From Treponema sp. (GTDB taxonomy: Bacteria > Spirochaetota > Spirochaetia > Treponematales > Treponemataceae), in contig JAEEIU010000012.1 in assembly GCA_016281495.1 (NCBI GenBank), forward strand, positions 270,507-334,506: DNA of 64,000 nt. The letters are read 5' to 3'. Of the stretch, positions 50,082 to 60,143 are shown in pieces. Position numbers and translations under genes: made by a program. Positions within the stretch are counted from its first letter, which is position 1; each line of letters starts with the position of its first letter. The notes under the pieces were generated by a model. It saw nothing but the letters and a program-made list of their open reading frames with translations, was not told the DNA's origin and did not search any database.

Positions 50082-51053
50082 ATGATTCAAAAGAGACCGC
50101 TTGTTATGGATTTGTATACTGCAGACCCATCTGCTCATGTATTCAACGACAAGATTTATATTTACCCGTCACATGACGAAGACATCGATGTAGAAAGCAA
50201 CGACAACGGCGACCAGTACGACATGAAGGACTATCATGTTTACGAAATGGCTGACGAAAACACCCTTCCGCGTGACTGTGGATGCGTGCTCAAGCTTGAG
50301 GACGTAAAATGGGCAAGCAAGCAGCTGTGGGCCCCCGACTGTGCGGAAAAAGACGGCAAATACTACTTTGTTTTCCCGGCCCGCGACAAAAACGGAATGT
50401 TCAGGGTGGGTGTTGCCATTGGAGACAAGCCTGAGGGACCATTTGTTCCGGAACCAAACTACATTCAGGGAACATATTCAATCGACCCATGCCTTTTCCA
50501 GGACAGCGACAACAAATATTACCTTACTTTCGGTGGAATTTGGGGTGGCCAGCTCGACCAGTACCGCGGCAACGTGTGGAGCAAGGACAACAAGGAACCC
50601 CGCGGCTCAGAACCTGCCTGTACGCCAAAAATCGCCCTGATGAAGGACAACATGACCGAGCTTGCAGAAGAAGTCCGTGACCTGGTGATTGTGGACGAAA
50701 ACGGCAATCCTCTTACCGGTGGGGATGAAGAGCGCCGTTATTTTGAAGACCCATGGCTGTTCAAGAAGGGAGACACCTACTACTTTACGTATTCAACGGG
50801 AACGACACACTTTTTGTGCTATTCAACATCTAAGAACGTATACGGCCCCTACACCTACGGCGGCAAAATCCTGACCCCAGTTCTGGGATGGACAACCCAC
50901 CACTCAATCCTTGAATATCACGGCAAATGGTACCTCTTCTACCACGACTGTGAACGTTCAGACGGTGTAAACCAGAAGCGCAACGTAAAATTCCGCGAGC
51001 TCAAGTTCGATGCAAACGGCGGAATCATCACCATGGACGGCATGGAGCGCTAA
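50082..51053 (+). CDS. Glycoside hydrolase family 43
   Basis: DLYTADPSAHVFNDKIYIYPSHDED; LWAPDCAEKDGKYYFVF; FEDPWLFKKGDTYYFTYS. Confidence 0.9.
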   Translation: MIQKRPLVMDLYTADPSAHVFNDKIYIYPSHDEDIDVESNDNGDQYDMKDYHVYEMADENTLPRDCGCVLKLEDVKWASKQLWAPDCAEKDGKYYFVFPARDKNGMFRVGVAIGDKPEGPFVPEPNYIQGTYSIDPCLFQDSDNKYYLTFGGIWGGQLDQYRGNVWSKDNKEPRGSEPACTPKIALMKDNMTELAEEVRDLVIVDENGNPLTGGDEERRYFEDPWLFKKGDTYYFTYSTGTTHFLCYSTSKNVYGPYTYGGKILTPVLGWTTHHSILEYHGKWYLFYHDCERSDGVNQKRNVKFRELKFDANGGIITMDGMER

Positions 51054-51057
51054 ATAC

Positions 51058-51312
51058 GTCATTCCGGGCTACGACCCGGAATCCTACCGTTTCATATCAG
51101 GATGCCGGATCAAGTCCGGCATGACAGTGGGAGGTCGCTATGACATCGTCATTCCGGGCTCCGACCCGGAATCCTACTGTTTCATACCCAAGATGCCGGA
51201 TCAAGTCCGGCATGACAGTGGGAGGTCGCTATGACATCGTCATTCCGGGCTCCGTCCCGGAATCCTACTGTTTCATGCCAGGATGCCGGATCAGGTCCGG
51301 CATGACAGTGGT
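51058..51312. repeat. BIME/REP-like palindromic array (three units), right of GH43 gene
   Basis: Units begin at ATTCCGGG 51061, 51151 and 51242 (period 90-91 bp), each with GCCGGATCAAGTCCGGCATGACAGTGG. Confidence 0.9.
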
Positions 51313-51414
51313 TTTCCCCCATGACTTTACCCTGTTACCCTTTTTCCCATAAACTGTTTTACTAATGTAACGATAAATTTTGAGTATCGTGACCTTTTTT
51401 TATAGGAGAAAGCG

Positions 51415-54400
51415 ATGAAAAGACTTTTTTCTTCTTTTATTTTGATTTTGACGGCGGTTTGTGCCTTTGCACAAAATAGGATTAGTCCGCCAGTTGTCAT
51501 TACTCCGGTTGTTCCACGCCCACCGCGCATCATAATGACGGTTCCGGATGCCCCAAAGGATTCAATCAAGCTTTCAGATTTGAGCGTAAAGGTAGAAGTT
51601 GCAGGCAATGTTGCCACAACCACTTACGACATGGTTTTTACCAACAGCTCTTCCAAGACTCTTGAGGGTGAATTTGAATTCCCGCTTGGACAGGGACAGA
51701 ATGTTGTGGGCTATGCATTGGACATCAACGGCAGGATGAGGCAGGGTGTTGCTGTAGAAAAGGAAAAAGCCCGTACTGTCTTTGAGGATGTTGTAAGAAA
51801 AAACGTAGACCCGGGACTTGTTGAGCTTACCGCAGGAAACAACTTTAAAACACGCGTATATCCGCTCCCCGCAAGAGGAAGCCGCCACGTTCAGATTACC
51901 TACGAAGAAGTGCTGCCACTTTCCGGAACAAACCGCACTTATGTTCTCCAGCCGCTCACAGACGAAGTACTCAATTCATTCAAGTTCCAGATTTCCGTAT
52001 ACAAGCTCAATAATGAACCAAAGATTCAGTCAAACTCTGGATTCGGCTCATTCAACTTTGACAGCCAGAACACGGGCTACAACGCAAGCTTTGAACGCAA
52101 GAGTTTTAGCTTTGACCAGCCAATCAGCATAACACTCCCGGAAGACGACGGTCTGAACAATGTCTTCATGCAGGACATTGGCCGCGACACATACTTCTAT
52201 TTTTACACCAACATGAGGGCCGCCTCACGCCAGAAGACACTGCCAAGAAGCCTTACGGTCTACTACGACGTTTCTTCCTCTATGAAAAACCGCAACTTCA
52301 AGTCCGAAATGGAACTCTTGCGCCAGTACCTCTACAAGCTGAACAACCCTTCCGTAACAGTCATTCCGTTCAGCAACAAATTGCACGAGGCCAGGACATT
52401 CAATTCCAACTGGATGTATTACGGTGCAATCGACGAAATTGAATCATTCCTCAAGAAACAAACTTACGACGGTGGAACAAGCCTTGACTTCATCCAGAAC
52501 CTGAGCAACTCAAGCGACGAGGTTTTGATTTTTACCGACGGTATCTCCAACTGGAAGAATCTTTCCACCAGCAATAATCCATTCCGCTATCTGGGTGCAA
52601 AAAGCGTCATCTACACGATTAACTCTTCCGCATCAGCAGACCACTCATACCTCAAGTCTCTGGCACAGGAAAACGGTGGAATGTATGTTGACCTGAGTTC
52701 CATTACAAGCGATCAGGGCCTTGAGTTACTTACAAAGGAATACCTGCATTTGATTCGTGCGGACTATGACACTAATGCCGTTTCAGACCTTCTTCCCGCT
52801 GTTGGAGCAGTTGTAGACGGAGATTTCTCTGTTGCCGGAATCCTGCGTGGAAAATCATCTCCAGTTGCCCTTTCTTTCGGATATGGAAACACAATCACCG
52901 AGGTAAAGAGATTCAACGTATCTCTGGTCGGTTCATCCAATTCAAGCGGCCCGCAAAACATCGCACGTCTCTGGGCACAAAAGAAAATTGAAGAACTGAA
53001 CAAAAACTACGAGGCAAACAGAAGCCAGATCATTGACCTTGCAAAGAAATTTACAGTGGTCACAAAGGACACTTCCCTTCTTGTTCTGGACAATGCCAGC
53101 GACTACGTAAAATACGGAATTGAACCTCCGGAAGACCTGCGCGCAGAATACAACCGCCTTGTCTCAAACAACCGCACAAAAACTTCCGAGCCACAGGGAA
53201 TCCCCAACTCCGTGTTCTCCAAATTTGAGGAATTCAAAAACTGGTGGAACAAAAAGCCCCAGGACTTCAAGACAAAGAAAAATTCTAAGTCTAAATCTTC
53301 AGACACAAGATCCTTAAGAAGTGATTCAACAGCGAACGGAGAAATGATGTGGATGGAAGAGGAACCCCAAATGATGATGGCTGAAAGGATGTCTGTAGAA
53401 AGCGTAAGTGCCCCTCGTGCAAGTGCCCGTGCCTCCGCTTCTGATGCCAACAGCTTGCAGGAATTGGGTTCAGCGGCAAGAGCAGCTTCCGAAGATTTTG
53501 ATGCCAAAGGTTTTAATTCACCTAATTCCGGTTCAAAGGGTGGCTCAACAATCACAATCCAGGCATGGAATCCAAAGGCAAGCTACATTTCAACATTAAA
53601 GCGCACGCCAAGGGAATACATGTACTCAAAATACCTTGAACTCAGGTCAGACTACGAGACATCTCCAAGCTTCTACATGGATGTTGCAGATTACTTCATG
53701 CAGGAAAAACTCAAGGATGAGGCAATCCGCATCCTTTCCAACCTTGCAGAATTGAATCTTGAAAACTCAGACGTTCTTCGTGCACTTGGAAACAAGCTTG
53801 TTGAATGGGAATGCTTTGAACAGGCCATTACTGTATTTGAAAAGCTTACAGTCATCCACTCCGAGATTCCACAGTTCTACCGTGACCTTGCACTGGCATA
53901 CTATCATGCGGGATACGCACAAAAGGCCGTGGACACACTCTACGATCTTGCAACAAAGAAATGGAACAGCCGCTTTGACGAAATCCAGCAGATTGCCCTT
54001 AACGACATGAACGCCATCATCGCCGCAGAAAGGTACATCGACACTTCAAGAATCGACAGGCGCCTCCTCCAGAACTTCCCGGTGGACATCCGCGTAGTCC
54101 TTACATGGAACACAGACGACTGCGACATTGACCTGTGGGTCACAGATCCAGACGGAGAAAAATGCTTCTACGGAAACAAGCTCACACAGAATGGCGGACG
54201 CATCTCTCGCGACTTTACCCAGGGTTATGGTCCGGAAGAATTCTGCATCAAGCAGGCGGTAAAGGGAAAATACAAGATTGAGGCAAACTACTACGGCACA
54301 CATTCACAGAAGATTCTGCAGCCTGTGGTTGTTCAGGCCGAAGTCTACACCAACTTTGGAACACCATACCAGAAGAAGGAAGTGCTTACACTCCAGCTTG

Positions 54401-54444
54401 ATACAATCAAAGGCAGCTTTACTGTTGGAGAAATCAAGTTCTAG
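51415..54444 (+). CDS. VIT + VWA domain exported protein with C-terminal DUF2135-like domain
   Basis: Signal peptide; GEFEFPLGQGQNVVGYALDINGRM; VYYDVSSSMKNRN; VLTWNTDDCDIDLWVTDPDGEKCFYGN. Confidence 0.9.
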   Translation: MKRLFSSFILILTAVCAFAQNRISPPVVITPVVPRPPRIIMTVPDAPKDSIKLSDLSVKVEVAGNVATTTYDMVFTNSSSKTLEGEFEFPLGQGQNVVGYALDINGRMRQGVAVEKEKARTVFEDVVRKNVDPGLVELTAGNNFKTRVYPLPARGSRHVQITYEEVLPLSGTNRTYVLQPLTDEVLNSFKFQISVYKLNNEPKIQSNSGFGSFNFDSQNTGYNASFERKSFSFDQPISITLPEDDGLNNVFMQDIGRDTYFYFYTNMRAASRQKTLPRSLTVYYDVSSSMKNRNFKSEMELLRQYLYKLNNPSVTVIPFSNKLHEARTFNSNWMYYGAIDEIESFLKKQTYDGGTSLDFIQNLSNSSDEVLIFTDGISNWKNLSTSNNPFRYLGAKSVIYTINSSASADHSYLKSLAQENGGMYVDLSSITSDQGLELLTKEYLHLIRADYDTNAVSDLLPAVGAVVDGDFSVAGILRGKSSPVALSFGYGNTITEVKRFNVSLVGSSNSSGPQNIARLWAQKKIEELNKNYEANRSQIIDLAKKFTVVTKDTSLLVLDNASDYVKYGIEPPEDLRAEYNRLVSNNRTKTSEPQGIPNSVFSKFEEFKNWWNKKPQDFKTKKNSKSKSSDTRSLRSDSTANGEMMWMEEEPQMMMAERMSVESVSAPRASARASASDANSLQELGSAARAASEDFDAKGFNSPNSGSKGGSTITIQAWNPKASYISTLKRTPREYMYSKYLELRSDYETSPSFYMDVADYFMQEKLKDEAIRILSNLAELNLENSDVLRALGNKLVEWECFEQAITVFEKLTVIHSEIPQFYRDLALAYYHAGYAQKAVDTLYDLATKKWNSRFDEIQQIALNDMNAIIAAERYIDTSRIDRRLLQNFPVDIRVVLTWNTDDCDIDLWVTDPDGEKCFYGNKLTQNGGRISRDFTQGYGPEEFCIKQAVKGKYKIEANYYGTHSQKILQPVVVQAEVYTNFGTPYQKKEVLTLQLDTIKGSFTVGEIKF

Positions 54445-54839
54445 AGTTTGAATCCGGTTCCCACAAATTGAACGATGTCGCGCCCGGTGTCATCAGTTAC
54501 ATCCACATTGATGATCATCGAGGAGCGGCCGTTCTTTTTGCATGTGGCACGTGCAATCAGCTTGTTGCCTTTTGGTGAGCTAAGGAAATTGACGCTGACC
54601 TGCTGTGCCACAGTTGACTTGTGCAGGTTATTGGAAAGAGTGGCAAAGGCAAAGTCCGCAATCAAAAACATTGCACCGCCCATCACACCACCCATGGCAT
54701 TCTTGTGCTTGTCGGTAATCTCCATGGAGCACAGGCTGTATTCATCCGTAAGTTCATCCAGACGCACTCCGTTTCCAGTTGCGAATTTGTCTCCGTAAAA
54801 ATATTCCCTTGCTTCTTCAATTGAATTAAAGGCACCCAT
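54441..54839 (-). CDS. PaaI-like hotdog thioesterase
   Basis: HKNAMGGVMGGAMFLIADFAFATLSN. Confidence 0.85.
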   Translation of the reverse strand: MGAFNSIEEAREYFYGDKFATGNGVRLDELTDEYSLCSMEITDKHKNAMGGVMGGAMFLIADFAFATLSNNLHKSTVAQQVSVNFLSSPKGNKLIARATCKKNGRSSMIINVDVTDDTGRDIVQFVGTGFKL

Positions 54840-54857
54840 ATTCCCTCCTGTAAAATA

Positions 54858-55541
54858 CTATAATGCAAACACACACTGATGCGAAGATTTTCCCTCACAC
54901 TCAGGCATGTTTTGTTTTGAATAAATACATCCGCAGTAATTCTGCCTGTACAGATTGAATTCCCTGCATAGCTCAAGACTTCTCTTGAATCCGTTTTTTT
55001 TCTTAAAGTCTGCCACAAGATACTTAAGCTTTGTTTCGCTCTTTAATGCCAGACCGATTTCGTTGATTTTCTTTGCATCCTTGCACGGGCTTATTGAAAT
55101 TGTCGTGGTAAAAAAATCAAATCCGTTTTGTTCCGCATACTCCCATGACTTTTTCATCCTGAACTCGTAGCATCTTGCACACCTTATTCCGCGTTCCGGC
55201 TCACTCTGTAATTCAGGCTGTTCACGGACTCCTGTGGCGGCAAAGTATTCCTCGGGGTCATAGTGTTCTTCCACAAACTGAATCCTGTTCTGTACGGCAG
55301 GCGGAAATTCACTTATGAATTTTTGAATGGTCTCAAGGCGCTTTTGGTATTCCTCGCGGGGATGAATGTTGGGATTGTAGAAATAAACCGTTATGTCAAA
55401 AAATTCCGTCAGATATTCAATTACATAAGTTGAACAGGGCCCGCAGCACGCATGCAGAAGCAGTTTTGGCTTTGAGCCCCGTTCCTCTATTTCGCTTAGA
55501 ATTGAATCAAGTTGTTTTTGATAGTTTACGACTTGTTCCAT
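54858..55541 (-). CDS. queH: Epoxyqueuosine reductase QueH family
   Basis: LLLHACCGPCSTYVIEYLTEFFDITVYFYNPNIHPREEYQKR; C-terminal YCGCIYS. Confidence 0.9.
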   Translation of the reverse strand: MEQVVNYQKQLDSILSEIEERGSKPKLLLHACCGPCSTYVIEYLTEFFDITVYFYNPNIHPREEYQKRLETIQKFISEFPPAVQNRIQFVEEHYDPEEYFAATGVREQPELQSEPERGIRCARCYEFRMKKSWEYAEQNGFDFFTTTISISPCKDAKKINEIGLALKSETKLKYLVADFKKKNGFKRSLELCREFNLYRQNYCGCIYSKQNMPECEGKSSHQCVFAL

Positions 55542-55548
55542 TCTAATT

Positions 55549-58062
55549 CTAGTAGGTCAAGCTTGGTGTCCAGAATTCCTGGTTGTAAATGTCGGTAAAG
55601 CGGTATGCGATTTTTACCTCGCCATCACCAACATCCACATTGCTTATCTTCATGCTCTTGGAAACTGTCATCGGTTCGCCAAGATAATAGCTGTCCAGAT
55701 ATTTTCCATCGTATGAATAATAGTCGCACACATACTCAAGCACGTCACCCTCGTTCAATTCGATGAGGTTCTTTGCCACAGTAAGGGTTTCGCTTTCCTT
55801 ATAGTCAGTTCTTGCACCGGCAATGTATCCGTATGGATGAGCGTTGTCAAATACCAGAATCAGGTTTACAAGGGTTTTGTTCAGGTATGCTGGAACACGA
55901 CCGGTAATCGTATAGTTGGTTCCGTCGTCCTCGGTGTCCATGTGGTAGTAGGCAACCGGCTGACCGTTGATTGCAAGCCATGTCCTGTCGTTTGAGGCAA
56001 TAAGCTTGCCGTCGCTTGTCCAGTCGTAGATGTTGTCCAAACCAAGATCCACGTATCCTTCGCCGTCGTCGTAGAACATGTTCAGGTCGCAGCTGTGGAT
56101 GTATGCCCACTGTGAATCAGGCATGTCCAGAACCGCAGTACCGTCCAGAGCTTCCTTCCAGCTTAGGTTGGCAGGATCAAAGTGATTCATTGCGATGTAG
56201 TTTGCAGTTTCGTCAACGGAAAGAGCCCTGTCGCCCATGAAGTCTATGTTGCGTCCCGTAAGGCCGTCGATAAGACCTGACATTCCGGAACCGCCGCCAA
56301 GGAAAGAACCCAAGAGGCTGCCAATCATGTCTGCATCACCCAAAGAAGAAGATGATGATGTAGAGCTTCCCAAAGATCCAAGCAGAGAACCAAAGAGGGA
56401 TCCAGAAGCCGCACTTGAACCACCGGATGCAACCTGACCGCTAACCTCAAGATTTGCAAACTGCCTGATTGCCTTGGCATAGTCGTCGTCCATTCCGATG
56501 TCCTCGTAGGTCTCGCACATTGTGTCAACGTAAGAGGCCCTCTGGTACGGGAAGTAAATTGAAACTCCGTACGCGTTGGTCATGTTGGAGGAAGTCTTGT
56601 TGTATTTTACTGCCCCCTGAATTGCCTTTGCCAGTGCATTGCTCTGAGTAGTTCCAATCTTCTTGCAGAGGTCCACAAGGTCAACCTGGTCAATCCTGTT
56701 GCTTGAAGCGAATTCACGAGTGGCATATCTTGCGTCGGATACGGACTTATAATCCTTGTTTGCAATCTGCTGTGAAATTGATTTTGAGAAATTGGTCAAA
56801 GTTGAAGGAACCGTATTTGCAAATTCCGCCAGATCGATTACAGAAAGGGTTGTCTTTTGACCAGCACACTTTCTTGCGCACTGGGCAACAAAATCATCGA
56901 CAATCGTTTTTCCCAGTTCAAGGGTTGGAGTTGAAGTATTGTTTCCAAGCTGAGTGAGCCAGTTGGTGTAGTACCAGCCGATTCCAGGCTCAGTTTCCTC
57001 AGATGCAATCATGTAGTCAGCGTGATTGTTGAGCATAAGGGCAGTTTCCGCAGTTGCCATGAGACATGCGTCAAAACCGATAAAGTCAAATTTAACGCCG
57101 CCGTTTTTAAGGGCAGTATTGATTTCCGCAAGATCCATTGCACCGGAGCGTGAGTTCTTTTCGTCATAACCATAGCCGCTTACAGAACCTCCACCGTGAT
57201 CCCAGAAAATCAGCTCGTAGCGGTTGGCAGGGAAATTCTTTGCAGCCCACTTGATGAAAGAAGAAAGGGTATTCGGGTCGGTCATCACCTTGGAACCGTC
57301 ATTGTCCACAAGACGCTTGAGTCCGCCGTTAATCACCTGATAAATCTGATTGTTGGTGTTGCTGATTCCACTGGTCTGCCACTTTTTGCATCCACCAGTA
57401 TAGACGATTACGTTTACATTGTTTCCGTATTTTGCCGCCGCCATTTCCGCAAGGTCAGAGGAAGCCATTCCCGCCTTTGATTCAAGGTCAGTTCCGCACA
57501 TGTAGACCATCAGTGTTACCTGATCCTGTCCGTTACCGATGATGTTCGTACGTTTTGCACGGGATCCAGCTGCAACGCTTGTGTCCACCTTTGAATAAGA
57601 GGTAGCCGAACTTGAATAATTTGAAACATCCGCACCGTAAGAGCTTGGAGCAGAACCACCGCCAGTAAATGTACTGAGGATGTCTCCTCCACCACCTAAC
57701 AGACTACCTGCCAGATCACCCAAACCACCTAAAAGTGAACCAGAACTTTCCGATGTTGTTGGAGCCTGTGTTTGATTAGAGTTTCCGCCAAAGATACTGC
57801 TAAGGCCACCACATCGGTACAATAAAAAGAGGACTGCCAAAATCAGTACAAGAGAACCGCCTCCGCCCAATACTGCACGGTTTGGCCCAGAATGACCGCT
57901 ACCGCTGGAATATCCTCCGCCACTTGAATGGCCGCCAGTCTTTCCTGAATATCCGTTTGAAGAACCGACAGGACCCGTTCCAAGTCCATCTCCACGCTTG
58001 TGAACACCGGTGCTGTTTCCGGTGACATTTTTCTCTCTTCCACGAGGTCGCCTTTGATCCAT
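55549..58062 (-). CDS. Clostripain-family (C11) cysteine peptidase, N-terminal TM and Gly/Ser-rich linkers
   Basis: ELIFWDHGGGSVSGYGYDE; FDFIGFDACLMATAETALM; TM GGSLVLILAVLFLLYRCGG; start taken at MDQRRPRGREKN. Confidence 0.88.
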   Translation of the reverse strand: MDQRRPRGREKNVTGNSTGVHKRGDGLGTGPVGSSNGYSGKTGGHSSGGGYSSGSGHSGPNRAVLGGGGSLVLILAVLFLLYRCGGLSSIFGGNSNQTQAPTTSESSGSLLGGLGDLAGSLLGGGGDILSTFTGGGSAPSSYGADVSNYSSSATSYSKVDTSVAAGSRAKRTNIIGNGQDQVTLMVYMCGTDLESKAGMASSDLAEMAAAKYGNNVNVIVYTGGCKKWQTSGISNTNNQIYQVINGGLKRLVDNDGSKVMTDPNTLSSFIKWAAKNFPANRYELIFWDHGGGSVSGYGYDEKNSRSGAMDLAEINTALKNGGVKFDFIGFDACLMATAETALMLNNHADYMIASEETEPGIGWYYTNWLTQLGNNTSTPTLELGKTIVDDFVAQCARKCAGQKTTLSVIDLAEFANTVPSTLTNFSKSISQQIANKDYKSVSDARYATREFASSNRIDQVDLVDLCKKIGTTQSNALAKAIQGAVKYNKTSSNMTNAYGVSIYFPYQRASYVDTMCETYEDIGMDDDYAKAIRQFANLEVSGQVASGGSSAASGSLFGSLLGSLGSSTSSSSSLGDADMIGSLLGSFLGGGSGMSGLIDGLTGRNIDFMGDRALSVDETANYIAMNHFDPANLSWKEALDGTAVLDMPDSQWAYIHSCDLNMFYDDGEGYVDLGLDNIYDWTSDGKLIASNDRTWLAINGQPVAYYHMDTEDDGTNYTITGRVPAYLNKTLVNLILVFDNAHPYGYIAGARTDYKESETLTVAKNLIELNEGDVLEYVCDYYSYDGKYLDSYYLGEPMTVSKSMKISNVDVGDGEVKIAYRFTDIYNQEFWTPSLTY

Positions 58063-58188
58063 AAAAAACTCCTTATACGGGTGTCCGGCATGGTTACGGT
58101 TCAACAACAGCCGGAATTCATGCATAATATTATATCAGATAATCCCCAAAATGTGTACTGGAAACTGTGGAAAGGAGGGGGTTAGTTC

Positions 58189-59145
58189 TTAAAACTCTAC
58201 ATGCAGGAGGGTGCGGTCTTGGGTGGTGTATTCGCGGATGTTGTTGTCGGTGATGTCGGTGGCTTCGGTGAAGGTTGCGGTCATTTGGATAAGTGCATCG
58301 TCTGCTGTCTTTATTGCGGAAAGCTTACGAGGGATGCCCATTACGCCGTTCCATTTTTCGGGTGGGTTTTTGTCGGGGATTCTGAGCCATGGAATCAGGA
58401 TGACGTCTTTTGTGCCGGAAAATACCTGTGCGGCATAGGGTGTCTTGTCCGCAAATGCAGAATGTCTTTTACCGTTCCACTTGAACTCAAAGCCGTCGAA
58501 AGTGCCGGGGTAATAGTATCCGTCCGCAGTCCACACAAACCAAACGCCGTCAAGCTCAAACAGATTGGGACATTCAAATCCACCGGGAAGGGTAAACCTC
58601 TGGCTCATTTCAAAATGTCCGTCGGGAGTTGATGAACGCAAAATGGCAAAGTCGTTTTCCTCAAGCCATAAAATCATAATGTAAGCGGAAGTCTTTTCAT
58701 GATAAAAAACTTTGGGGTCGCGGTTTTCCCTGCAGATGGTTTCCACAACAAAAGAATCGTCCTTGACCAGTGTCATTCCACCATCGTAACTTCTTGCAAG
58801 CCGTTGTGTAAAAAGATTCCCGACCGGAGCCGCGGTATAATAACAGTAAATCACCTCTCCAACAGAAATGGCACTCCCGGAAAAAATCATGCCGTGTTCA
58901 TCGGGTGCCATAACAAGACCGTGGTTCTGCCAGTTTAGCAAATCAGTTGATGTGGCATGCCCCCAGCCAATGTCACCCCAATCAAGCCTGTCCGGATTAT
59001 ACTGAAAATACATGTGGTAGATTCCGTTGTGGTACACCAGTCCGTTAGGGTCATTCATCCAGCCGAGGCCTGTGGTAAAATGGTATTTGTACAAGGAAGT
59101 TTCAGGCATTTCCATCAGTTTATTTTTCTTCCATGAATTGAACAC
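58189..59145 (-). CDS. Glycoside hydrolase family 32 (fructan/sucrose hydrolase), short C-terminus
   Basis: GLGWMNDPNGLVYHNG; ENRDPKVFYH; FECPNLFELDG; ends shortly after GVMGIPRKLS. Confidence 0.88.
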   Translation of the reverse strand: MFNSWKKNKLMEMPETSLYKYHFTTGLGWMNDPNGLVYHNGIYHMYFQYNPDRLDWGDIGWGHATSTDLLNWQNHGLVMAPDEHGMIFSGSAISVGEVIYCYYTAAPVGNLFTQRLARSYDGGMTLVKDDSFVVETICRENRDPKVFYHEKTSAYIMILWLEENDFAILRSSTPDGHFEMSQRFTLPGGFECPNLFELDGVWFVWTADGYYYPGTFDGFEFKWNGKRHSAFADKTPYAAQVFSGTKDVILIPWLRIPDKNPPEKWNGVMGIPRKLSAIKTADDALIQMTATFTEATDITDNNIREYTTQDRTLLHVEF

Positions 59146-59262
59146 CGTCCAAATCCAGGAAAAGCCTCATGTATGGTCCTGAATATAAATTATAATAAAA
59201 AATAACCATAAGATTATAATAAAAACTGATTATTTTTTTTACATACAAAACAATCTTTAATC

Positions 59263-59287
59263 CGTCGGCAGCTGTGCATGCTGCCAT
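59263..59287 (+). repeat. 25-bp inverted repeat, left copy (candidate inversion site)
   Basis: CGTCGGCAGCTGTGCATGCTGCCAT, exact reverse complement of 60667-60691. Confidence 0.85.
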
Positions 59288-60143
59288 TGACGCAAACAAG
59301 AGCGGTGGCATCCCCCTTGGCGGATGGACTAGCTTTGAAAACGACACCGCACCCAATGATGATTGGATACAAGCTGGCACAACTTTTGATTCCGATACAT
59401 ACCCGGAGTTATTCCTATATCTTGGTGGCAATACGGTTCCACAGATGTTTGACCATTCAAGACCTGGGGATTATGAAGTTGGAACTATCACAACATCTAA
59501 TACTTCTGTTAATTTTGATTGTTTAATGACTTTTAAGTATAATCCATCATCAGGTTCTGGCTCATATTTTAGTCTTTTTGTTAATGATGTAAATGTAGTG
59601 ACTTTATCATCAGCAAGCGGTGGTCAACAAGGTGCGACTATAAGTTTAAAAAAAGGTGATTTAATAAGATTTACTGGTAGTAACTATGGTGCAATAACTG
59701 TAAATTTTCGTTATTACACCCACCCCATGTTCATCAAGGCAACCACCACGGCATCATCATACACACCGTCATCGGCAGTGCAGGAAATCAAGGATTATAC
59801 CAAGGACTATGTTGACGCAAAAAATTCATATTCCACAGAGGAAACATTGACTGGGGGAACATGGATTGACGGGAAGCCGATTTATCGAAAAACTTTTCAT
59901 TTCAATACAATGCTATCTGTAGGACAATATGTTTATACAGTAGATGTTGGACAAGCTAATTTTGATACATGGATTAAAACATACTACATAGGTAGAAGGT
60001 CAAATATGACAGATATTATGACAGCATATTTTCCTACATGGACAGCAAATAATTATAGTGGATTTAAAATAAGTGTTAATGACCAAGAAGCAATGTTTGT
60101 TGATTATATGATTTTGGAATATACGAAAAAAACAACCCCATAA
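59274..60143 (+). other. Silent, start-less tail-fibre C-terminal cassette
   Basis: Reads NPSAAVHAAIDANKSGG..., in the same frame over the repeat as the fibre on the opposite strand; stop abuts the opposite-strand stop. Confidence 0.65.

Noticed and set aside
49811-51312. CRISPR array
   Set aside because: Repeats are about 90 bp with internal palindromes and nearly identical content between them. There are no unique spacers and no cas genes.
59120-59431. 103-aa minus-strand ORF spanning the left inverted repeat
   Set aside because: Antisense to the fibre cassette (MAACTAAD is the reverse of SAAVHAAI) with no recognisable domain.
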